A stretch of 64,000 nt of DNA from G026625185 sp963727835. GTDB taxonomy: Bacteria > Desulfobacterota > WTBG01 > JAGOGO01. The stretch spans positions 13,825-77,824 of the forward strand of contig CAVSIB010000026.1 in assembly GCA_963727835.1 (NCBI GenBank). Reading direction: 5' to 3'. Of this stretch, positions 55,091 to 62,795 are shown in pieces (the stretch's first letter is position 1; every line of letters begins with the position of its first letter). Under the pieces are notes generated by a model, which saw only the letters and a list, made by a program, of their open reading frames with translations, was not told the origin of the DNA and did no database searches. A program made the translations under genes and the position numbers.

Positions 55091-56407
55091 TTATGATCCC
55101 ATGTCAAGATGCCCGCTGTTTATCCCCAGGCACCGCCCCACACCCATCGGGGTAAAGTTCCTCAGCGGCGGGAGGTTATATTTTTTCCAGGTCTCATACC
55201 AGGCAATATCAACCTCAATGTAGTAATCCAAAGGGATCACAGGCTGATCATACTGACCGAGCACTGAGTTGGGTTCGATAACCCAGCTTGAACTTCGCGG
55301 TGTTACCCCATGAGACATCAGGTGTTCCCAGCACTCTTTCATTGACTTTACCGCGTCCTGCCATTTTTCAAATCCCCAGGGGCGGGCCATTTCACACCCG
55401 GAAACAAAAGTGGGACAGACATTGCCTTCCCCAAAGATTTCCACCGAATCACAAACGCGTTTTACCCACTCATCCCGACCAACAAACTTTTCTTTTCCCG
55501 GACAGAAAATTTTAAACTTCTCCTTGTCCCACACCTCGATATTCGCATGATGAGAGTCAACGCCGGCATCTTTAAGAATTTTGCACTCTTCTTTGGTCAG
55601 TGCGGTAGTTTGAAGATGGATCGCCCACCGGTAGCCGATTTTTTCCCGAATAGCTTTGATGTACTGGGCGTAGAAGTGGACATTGTCTTTACGCTTAAGG
55701 CTTTTGGTAACGGCTCCGCCGGTTAACAGAATACTATGATTAATAGATTCCCGTTCTTTATTGAAAATAGTGTCCAGTACGGTTACCACATCCTCAACGC
55801 CCTTATGCATCATAAATGGTCGTCCGGTCTTTGATTGCTTGCGGGCATTGGTGTTAATATCACAGAAAATACATTCTTCTTTTGTTCCCCAGTACTGGCA
55901 ACTCCTCAAAATCGTACAGAAGGTGAGATATCCCCAAAACACAGCAGCTGCGATATCCGAGTAGGGAGTTCCATTTGGTAAACGGTGACGGTAGTAAGGG
56001 GGTTGGGGTCTCAACTCGAGATCGCCGATAAAATTGTCTTCCCAGCGAAGCTGTAACTTCCCATCAATTAGATCTATTTTATAGGGAGTTTTTTCCGGCT
56101 TCTCGAGACAGGTTTTGTTGTTTGAGGGTTTGAGGTTGTAAGGTCCTCCTTTGAATTTGAATTCTTCGGGGGCCCGTAAAAACTCCTGCCGCTTCATTTC
56201 CTCAACATCGGTTTGATCATAGGAGAAAAGGTAGTAAGATTTAGTAGTAAACTTAGCTGATTCTTCTAAAGCAGCATCGGTGAAATGAATCCCCAGCCGA
56301 AGAATATCCTCCTTGATGATAACCTCTTTCGGCACATCGGGATATCGTTCGAAATACTTTTCTAAATCATATTTTATATAAGGCATTTTACCGGGCATGA
56401 CGACCAA
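55091..56407 (-). CDS. Radical SAM protein with a C-x8-C-x2-C cluster motif
   Basis: Residues 170, 179 and 182 form C-x8-C-x2-C (SCQYWGTKEECIFCDI) and a fourth Cys at 164 precedes them. Most radical SAM enzymes have C-x3-C-x2-C; longer first spacings occur in a few families such as Elp3 (x9). The SAM-binding glycine pair is ILLTGGAVTKSL, and VDSHHANIEVWDKEKFKIFCPGKE and NVCPTFVSGCEMARPWG follow. At 438 aa there are no B12-binding or SPASM domains that I can name. It lies 32 bases downstream of a 222-aa Cys protein, so the two probably act together. The substrate is unknown. Confidence 0.75.
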   Translation of the reverse strand: MVVMPGKMPYIKYDLEKYFERYPDVPKEVIIKEDILRLGIHFTDAALEESAKFTTKSYYLFSYDQTDVEEMKRQEFLRAPEEFKFKGGPYNLKPSNNKTCLEKPEKTPYKIDLIDGKLQLRWEDNFIGDLELRPQPPYYRHRLPNGTPYSDIAAAVFWGYLTFCTILRSCQYWGTKEECIFCDINTNARKQSKTGRPFMMHKGVEDVVTVLDTIFNKERESINHSILLTGGAVTKSLKRKDNVHFYAQYIKAIREKIGYRWAIHLQTTALTKEECKILKDAGVDSHHANIEVWDKEKFKIFCPGKEKFVGRDEWVKRVCDSVEIFGEGNVCPTFVSGCEMARPWGFEKWQDAVKSMKECWEHLMSHGVTPRSSSWVIEPNSVLGQYDQPVIPLDYYIEVDIAWYETWKKYNLPPLRNFTPMGVGRCLGINSGHLDMGS

Positions 56408-56439
56408 CCTCCTTCACTGTTTAAGGGTGTCTAATTTAG

Positions 56440-57108
56440 TTACGTTCTCTCAAGGTTTTTGAAAATTCTTTCTGGAACCTTAGAACGGTTTTTGTAGATA
56501 TGAAAAAGGTGTTCAGCGGTCTCTTTACCGCCTTCCACTTCTACCACATAAACAAAATCCATCTTTTCATCAAGCATTACTTCGGTCATTGAGACACAAT
56601 GGGCGCAATAAACCGGACAGTCTTTGCTTTGACCGGTCATGACCTGTGGTTTTTTTATCCTGAGCAGGTCAAGGGGTGGTCGGTATTTTCCGTCCCGAAG
56701 CTGTCTGCCGCCTGAACCACAGGGTTTGAGAAAGAACGTTACTTTTTCATCATCTTCCTTTAATTCAAACTCGCTGAAATGCGCCCTCCAGATTGCGGCA
56801 GTTGCTTCCACGCACGCTTTAAACCCTTTCTTAAAAAGTTCTCCCAAGGGCATCATATAATTTCTTACTGTTTTAAGCATGATTTCGTGTAACTTTTTAT
56901 CTCCAAACTGCCTCCCGATTTCCGAAAGGATGTCGGTGACCCAATCGCGGTAAAGGTCGTGAGCAACCATAAATTCATCATAAATAGACTGCACCAGCTT
57001 CTCAGCCCCTTCCTTATCCCCTCTCCGAATAGCTTCTTTGGCCAAGGTTAATCGGGACATCGCTAAGCCGGCCAATTCCTTATCAGTAAATACTCGTTGA
57101 GTTTCCAT
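56440..57108 (-). CDS. Unknown 222-aa protein with a C-x3-C-x-H-C motif
   Basis: I do not recognise a family. Residues 1-110 are predicted mostly helical (KELAGLAMSRLTLAKEAIRRG, HDLYRDWVTDILSEIGRQFGD). Then VTFFLKPCGSGGRQLRDGKYRPP contains Cys130, and MTGQSKDCPVYCAHCVSMTE contains Cys164, Cys168, His170 and Cys171, a likely metal site. It is the first gene of the leftward cluster and directly precedes the radical SAM gene, consistent with a partner, scaffold or substrate-binding role. It is probably under TetR control, since an operator-like palindrome lies about 220 bp upstream. Confidence 0.55.
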   Translation of the reverse strand: METQRVFTDKELAGLAMSRLTLAKEAIRRGDKEGAEKLVQSIYDEFMVAHDLYRDWVTDILSEIGRQFGDKKLHEIMLKTVRNYMMPLGELFKKGFKACVEATAAIWRAHFSEFELKEDDEKVTFFLKPCGSGGRQLRDGKYRPPLDLLRIKKPQVMTGQSKDCPVYCAHCVSMTEVMLDEKMDFVYVVEVEGGKETAEHLFHIYKNRSKVPERIFKNLERT

Positions 57109-57329
57109 AGCGCCTCCCTATAAATACTATACATAAGTTAATAAAAATTGCGGGGAGTTGAACAGCACTGCAAAGGAAACCTTTTATAAGGCTGCCTGGC
57201 CGCAATACACTACTTCCTGTGCTTTCATTAAAAAAATTAGTAACGTCACTTCAGAAATTGTTTAGTATTATTGCTCTTGCCTCCTTCTTTGAAACCAATT
57301 ATAGGTGCCTAAAAAATCCCTGTCAACAA

Positions 57330-57351
57330 TTTTTAATCAATTAATTAAAAA
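57330..57351. promoter_or_regulatory. Operator-like palindrome, left copy
   Basis: TTTTTAAT and ATTAAAAA flank CAATTA, eight perfect base pairs. The core TTAATCAATTAATTAA (57333-57348) equals the copy before tetR at 15 of 16 positions. It lies about 220 bp before the leftward cluster's first gene, suitable for repression of its promoter. Confidence 0.6.
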
Positions 57352-57633
57352 AATTTTCCCAGAAACATTTAATTTGTGCATTTCGGACGACCACAAAAAA
57401 ACAAATTGCTCCACCTTAGTTCACATTTTATTATTTAAAATTAATATATTAACTGTATTGTCGAATATATTTCTTGAACGCTATTTTTTATCAGGGAATT
57501 AGAATAATTTTTCTTAAATTATAAAAACGGGTTATTTTTGACAATTTAAATAAGCGGGTCATTTTTGCCTTGGAATTAAAAATAACATTTAAAATCAATA
57601 TAATAAATAAAAAAATAACGATTTAGATTTTTC

Positions 57634-57678
57634 TTGACATCGTTAAAAAAGTAGTGTTTTAATTAATCAACTAATTAA
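57634..57678 (+). promoter_or_regulatory. tetR promoter overlapped by an operator-like palindrome, right copy
   Basis: TTGACA (57634-57639) and TTTAAT (57658-57663) with 18 bp between form a promoter 42 bp before the tetR ATG. TTAATTA and TAATTAA (57659-57665 and 57672-57678) invert around it, covering the -10 box; the core TTAATCAACTAATTAA is at 57663-57678. This is the typical position for TetR autorepression. Confidence 0.65.
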
Positions 57679-57704
57679 TAACTCGTCCCATACGACGAAT
57701 TGCT

Positions 57705-58328
57705 ATGCAGTATGAATTGGCAAAGTACGAAACAAAAAAACATAAGATTCTCAATGCAGCTTTCAAACAAATTTATGAGCAAGGGATAGCCGGGACAACC
57801 ATGCGTTCCATCGCGAAAGAAGCGAAGGTCAACCAGGCCCTCCTGCACTATTATTTTAAAGATAAAGAAAATCTTCTTGCTGAGTTTATCCAGGTTCTTT
57901 TTAACCGATTTATTTATGACATTGAGAAAAGGTACAAGGAGTCAGATCCCCCCGGAAAAAAATTAGAGGCCTTCTTCGCCGCTGGAAAGGACTTTGTGGA
58001 AAAGCAGCGGGAACTGTTTGTGGTGATGATTGATGTTTGGGCGTACTGCTTTAGAAGTAAAAAACTACAAAAGGATTATGCTGGGCTTAACCGACGACTT
58101 ACCGGAGTTATGAAAGACATTGTGGCTGCGGGAAAGGAAAAAGAGGTTTTTAATAATGTCCATGAAGACACGTTGGCGATTTTATTTGTCTGCTTTGTCG
58201 TGGGGATCGGGTGTCTTTGGCACATGGATAACCGTTCCTTTAATTTGAGTGATGAATTCGACATCATGACCAGAAATCTTCGCCAACTTATTTTACACAA
58301 TGATACGGGCAATAAACCATTGCTCTGA
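57705..58328 (+). CDS. TetR/AcrR-family transcriptional repressor
   Basis: The N-terminal DNA-binding region is KHKILNAAFKQIYEQGIAGTTMRSIAKEAKVNQALLHYYFKDKENLLAEFIQVLF, a canonical TetR helix-turn-helix. The remaining residues (70-207) form the ligand-binding domain, with DFVEKQRELFVVMIDVWAYCF. At 207 aa it is full length. The promoter carries a palindrome, and a copy lies on the far side of the intergenic region, so it probably represses itself, the leftward cluster and perhaps hyuAB, in response to a substrate or acyl-CoA. Only a weak ribosome site precedes the ATG. Confidence 0.9.
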   Translation: MQYELAKYETKKHKILNAAFKQIYEQGIAGTTMRSIAKEAKVNQALLHYYFKDKENLLAEFIQVLFNRFIYDIEKRYKESDPPGKKLEAFFAAGKDFVEKQRELFVVMIDVWAYCFRSKKLQKDYAGLNRRLTGVMKDIVAAGKEKEVFNNVHEDTLAILFVCFVVGIGCLWHMDNRSFNLSDEFDIMTRNLRQLILHNDTGNKPLL

Positions 58329-58394
58329 GGATAGGGTTTTCATATAATTTTTATTATTGTTGAAAGTGCTTCTACAACAGCAAAAGGAGGCCAT

Positions 58395-60524
58395 ATGAGG
58401 TTTAAAATTGGTATTGACGTTGGAGGAACATTTACAGATTTTTTATTAGTAGATGAGGAGGGAAAACACGAAGTTTTTAAAGTGCTGACAACGCCTCCCG
58501 ACCCCAGTATCGGAGTGAGGCACGGCATCGAAGAGATGGCGAAGAGCAAGAGTATGACGATTGAAGAGTTCTTCGGCTGTGTGGATGCGGTTATCCACGG
58601 AACTACCATTACCACGAATGCAGTTTTAACGAACACCGGAGCAAAGACTGGTTTTATCACCACCAAAGGATTCCGCGATGCGTTGAATATGCGCCGGGGG
58701 TTGAAAGATCGCCAGTACGATTCCCGGTACAATCCTCCCAAGGTATTGGTCAAACGGCGACACGTTTACACGGTGGAAGAACGGGTTGACTGTGAGGGCA
58801 ATGAAGTTACCCCCCTCAATGAAGCGGATGTGAAGGTTGCCATTCAGAAAATGAAGGAGGCAGGGGTCGAAGCGGTGGGGGTGAGCACCTTGTTTTCCTT
58901 TTATAATCCCGCTCACGAGCAAAGGATTGGGGAAATGTTGCGGGAGGCTTTTCCTGATATATTTGTTTCTCTTTCCACCGAAATTCTCCCCCAGATCAGA
59001 CTCTACGAACGGAACAGCACGGTGGCGTTAAACGCATATGTAGGACCGCCTCTGAAGCGATATCTGGAGGCAGTTTTAGCCCGTCTAAAAAAAGACAACT
59101 TTAAAGGCACGTTGCTTATCATGCAGTGTAACGGGGGCGTCATGAGCCCTGAGGTGGCCATGCGGTTTGCCGGAAACACGCTCTTGTCTGGTCCAGCCGG
59201 AGGGCCGGTGGCGGGTCTCTGGTTCGGAAGCATGCATGGGCTCGACAACGTGATCACGGTTGACATGGGCGGCACGAGCTTTGACGCCTGTCTAATTCAT
59301 AACGGAAAACCCGGGGTAACAACCGAGGGCGATATCGCAGGCTGGCGGAACGCTTTGCCGAGCCTCGACATTGTGACCATTGGCGCTGGTGGCGGCAGCA
59401 TTGGCTGGATTGACCCCAGTGGCCTGCTCCAGATGGGCCCCCAGAGCGCAGGCTCCGCACCCGGCCCCGCCTGCTACAGCATGGGTGGAACGGAACCCAC
59501 GTCCACCGACGCTGACCTTCTCTTGGGTTACTTAGATGCCGAATATTTCCATGGCGGGGATATGAAACTCGACGTCAAGGCAGCAGAAAAAGCCATTAAA
59601 GAGAAGGTCGCTGATAAATTAGGCATCGGGATAATCGAGGCGGCCGAAGGTATGTATCAGATTGTTAACAGCAATATGGCTGCCGGAGTAAGCATCGTTT
59701 CCGTGGCCCGGGGCTATGATCCGCGGGAGTTCGCCCTGATCGTGGCCGGAGGCGCTGGCCCCATTCACGCCGGCATGATTGCCAAAGAACTAAAGATTCC
59801 TTTGATGATGGTGCCGCGGGGGTCTTCGGTCTTTTGCGCCGCAGGAATGCTGATGACTGATCTAAAACATGATTATGTGCGCACTTACACGGTGAACACC
59901 AATACAATCGATCTCTCGCGGTTAAATACTATCTGCAAAGAGATGCGCACTACCGGCCGGGAAACCTTGAAGAAAGAAGGCATTCCGGATGACCGAATCG
60001 CTTATCACTTTACCGCCGACCTGCGGTATCTGGCACAGTTCAACGAAGTGGAAGTCTCCTTGCCCATGTCGGACTCCGGCGAAGTACGGGTGGCGGACAT
60101 TCCTTATATGCTCCAGGCGTTTCACCAGAAGCATGATGAGCTCTATGGTTACTCGCTGTCCCAGGCGGAAACTGAGCTGATCAATGTGAGATTGAGCACC
60201 ATCGGAAAAACTGATAAACCGGTGTTTAAAGAGTCGCCCTTCCGGGGAAAGGATGCCTCGCATGCGCTGAAGAAAACACGAAAGGCCCGTTTCGACAAAA
60301 AATGGATTGATACACCTGTTTATGATGGACTGAAAATGGGCAACGGCAACGTGGTGTTCGGGCCAGCTATTATCGAGGAGCCAACCACCACGGTGATTGT
60401 TACCCCTGATTATGATATCATCATGGACAGCTACGATAATTATATCATGCATCCCAAAGGCATCAACCCCCACGACTTAATCAAGAAGTTAAAGACAAAT
60501 AATGGGTTGGTTAACAGGGAGTAA
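58395..60524 (+). CDS. Hydantoinase/oxoprolinase or ketone carboxylase, subunit A type
   Basis: The N-terminal ATPase-like motif FKIGIDVGGTFTDFLLVDEEG is followed by VIHGTTITTNAVLT. GNTLLSGPAGGPVAGLWFG and VITVDMGGTSFDACLIHNGKPG are the phosphate-binding landmarks, and VTIGAGGGSIGWIDPSG and GPACYSMGGTEPTSTDADLLLGYL are family blocks. At 709 aa it is full length. The family includes N-methylhydantoinase, oxoprolinase, and the ATP-dependent acetone and acetophenone carboxylases of anaerobes. In a cluster with beta-oxidation genes, activation of a ketone or related substrate is a fair inference. An AAGGAGG site precedes the ATG. Confidence 0.85.
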   Translation: MRFKIGIDVGGTFTDFLLVDEEGKHEVFKVLTTPPDPSIGVRHGIEEMAKSKSMTIEEFFGCVDAVIHGTTITTNAVLTNTGAKTGFITTKGFRDALNMRRGLKDRQYDSRYNPPKVLVKRRHVYTVEERVDCEGNEVTPLNEADVKVAIQKMKEAGVEAVGVSTLFSFYNPAHEQRIGEMLREAFPDIFVSLSTEILPQIRLYERNSTVALNAYVGPPLKRYLEAVLARLKKDNFKGTLLIMQCNGGVMSPEVAMRFAGNTLLSGPAGGPVAGLWFGSMHGLDNVITVDMGGTSFDACLIHNGKPGVTTEGDIAGWRNALPSLDIVTIGAGGGSIGWIDPSGLLQMGPQSAGSAPGPACYSMGGTEPTSTDADLLLGYLDAEYFHGGDMKLDVKAAEKAIKEKVADKLGIGIIEAAEGMYQIVNSNMAAGVSIVSVARGYDPREFALIVAGGAGPIHAGMIAKELKIPLMMVPRGSSVFCAAGMLMTDLKHDYVRTYTVNTNTIDLSRLNTICKEMRTTGRETLKKEGIPDDRIAYHFTADLRYLAQFNEVEVSLPMSDSGEVRVADIPYMLQAFHQKHDELYGYSLSQAETELINVRLSTIGKTDKPVFKESPFRGKDASHALKKTRKARFDKKWIDTPVYDGLKMGNGNVVFGPAIIEEPTTTVIVTPDYDIIMDSYDNYIMHPKGINPHDLIKKLKTNNGLVNRE

Positions 60525-60606
60525 AAATAATAGTTTGGTTATTGACCAAAGAAAAAACGGAGTCCGTATAGTGACTTCAATTCAATAAATAGCAAGGAGG
60601 ATTTCT

Positions 60607-62356
60607 ATGAAAAAACTAGACCCCATTCTGGTTTCGGTAATTGCCAATCGTTATGACGCGATCTGTCAAGAGATTGGGGAGACCATGTACCGAACCTCTC
60701 GGTCTCCGATTTTTAGCGAGGCAAGGGACTTTGTGACCGCTATCTTTGATCGCCAGGGCCGGATGCTGGCTCAGAAGCCTTATATTGCAGTGCTGGCTGG
60801 GGCAACGCCGTATGCGATGAAAAAAATTATTGAAATGTTTAAAGATGACCTTCATGATGGCGATGTCATTCTCGATAACGACCCCTACTGGGGCGGAAAC
60901 AATCATATGCCGGACTTTACTGTTGCCAAGCCGGTTTTCAGCAACGGCGAGCTGGTATTTTGGACGGTCGCAAAAGGTCACCATGCTGACACTGGCGGCG
61001 CCGGCTGTTGCGGGTATCAACCTGAGGCTCGCACCATCTGGCAGGAAGGCTTGAGGATTCCCCCCATCAAAATTTATGATAAAGGTATCCAACGCAAAGA
61101 CGTCTGGAACATGATCCTTGCTAACGTGATGATGCGCTTTCTGGTTGAGGGAGACCTTCATTGTCAGGTCGGCGCCGCCACGGTAGGAGAAAGAAAACTG
61201 AAAGAATATTTAGAAAAGTATGGCCGGGAGACTTTGGAGGCGGCGGCGAATGAAATTTTAGATGGAACGGAAAGACAGATGCGGCAAGAAATCGCGAAAA
61301 TTCCCGATGGTGATTACGAGGCAGAGCGTTATAACGACCACGATGGTATCGACCGCGACCGGCTGGTCAAAACCAAACTCACGATACGCGTGCGAGGAGA
61401 AAATATCACCTTTGACTTCACCGGGTCTGATCCCCAGGTTAAGGGTGGCATCAACAATACGGAGGCCAACACCTTTTCCAGCGTTTGTCTGGCCCTGTTC
61501 AATACCGTTGACCCGGATATCCGCAAAAATGAAGGTGCGCTCCGGCCGGTTACACTGATCGCCCCCCAGGGAACGGTCGTGAACTGCCTCGAGCCTGCCC
61601 CCTGCACCTCCTGCACCATCTGTGGAACAGCGGCGGTGGTGGAAAGCGTTTGGCTGGCCCTTTCCAAGGCCGTACCCCAGCTTATCCAGGCAGCATGGGC
61701 GAGATGGTCTGCCCCAGCCACCATGGGCTTCAATCCCCGAACGGGGAGAATGTTTGGCGACATCCACTTTCTCTGTAAGGGCGGGGCTGGAGCAACGCTA
61801 GGATTCGACGGCTGGGATCATATGGGAGTCATCTCCTGTTCTGGCGGTTTGCGTGCTCCCGATCCGGAGCTGCATGAGTTGGTGGATCCTTACTTTCTGC
61901 TTCGCTATGAATACCTGCGAGACAGTGCTGGCCCGGGAAAATGGCGGGGTGGCATGGGGACAGCGTACATCTTTCGATCAGAAGCTGATAATATCCTGAC
62001 CGACAATTTTGGTGACGGGCTTTTACCGGAAACCGCTCCCTACGGGTTAGCGGGCGGAAAAGGTGCCAAACCGAACAAGCTGGTGGTGCGAAGGACGAGT
62101 GGGATCGGTGGAAGACCCCGAGGTCCACAAGTATGTGACCCTCAATAAGGGTGATGTTTACGAAGTTTGGGAGACCGGAGGAGGGGGGTATGGAGATCCT
62201 TTTGAACGATCAGTGGAAAAGGTTCAGGAGGATGTTATCGATGAACTAGTGTCCATAGAATCAGCAAAGAATGATTATGGTGTGGTGATTGATTCCAAAA
62301 CCTTAGCCGTTGATACGGAAAAAACGACAAAGCTCCGTAAGGCCCACAAAAAATGA
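60607..62356 (+). pseudogene. Hydantoinase B / carboxylase subunit B, one frameshift near the 3' end
   Basis: The body (LDPILVSVIANRYDAICQEIGETMYRTSRSPIFSEARDFV, then GGNNHMPDFTVAKPVF and FDFTGSDPQVKGGINNTEANT) matches the HyuB family. The main frame ends at 62148 with a false tail. From about 62090 another frame gives EGRVGSVEDPEVHKYVTLNKGDVYEVWETGGGGYGDPFERS, the conserved C-terminus, ending at 62356. Joined length is about 583 aa, normal. A single indel separates the two. A good AAGGAGG ribosome site precedes the ATG. HyuA needs it, so the pair is likely functional only if the frameshift is an error. Confidence 0.85.
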
Positions 62357-62408
62357 GATAAAGGCGTTGTTGCTTTAATAAGCTTCATGCTTTGAGCCTC
62401 TCGCTTCT

Positions 62409-62500
62409 GAGGCTGTCCGGCAACCTCGGTTTAGGAATGATGTGCTATCTCTCAAGGCCCTCTCACAAGACTTCCCGAAAGAGGATTTTCGGACAGCCTC
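62409..62500. repeat. Inverted repeat GAGGCTGTCCG / CGGACAGCCTC
   Basis: The 11-base arms are at 62409-62419 and 62490-62500, exact inverted copies about 70 bp apart. The enclosed region is non-coding. The pattern could be a small non-autonomous element, the ends of a lost insertion sequence, or a large hairpin. No target duplication was identified. Confidence 0.5.
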
Positions 62501-62795
62501 TACCCTCTCTTTTATTGTACGAATCAAGTATGCGTTATTGAAGACAGCAGACGCCACCATGGGTCGCATGAATATAGCTATGTTCCCCAATGCGAAAACA
62601 AAAAGCTTTCACCCTGTTGCGACCTGTCCCACCGCGTAAAGGCGGGGGCCCTAGTGACACCGATAGAAATTTTCCTTTACCCTCTTTGTGTATAATTATA
62701 TAGTGTGACCATGAAAGTGTTTTTGCGAAAAGCAATCTTCTTGCGCCTCCGGCGACAGGCGTAAAAAAATACTCACGGCTTATGACGAGGGCTTT
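62501..62795. other. Intergenic region before the V4R sensor
   Basis: Nothing was recognised except GAGGG six bases before the sensor ATG, a weak ribosome site. Confidence 0.3.

Larger units (their letters stand above)
57109..57704. other. Divergent control region with two matching operator-like sites
   Basis: This 596-bp very AT-rich region separates the leftward cluster from tetR. It holds the two sites listed separately (57330-57351 and 57659-57678). No small gene with a ribosome site was seen. Confidence 0.5.
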
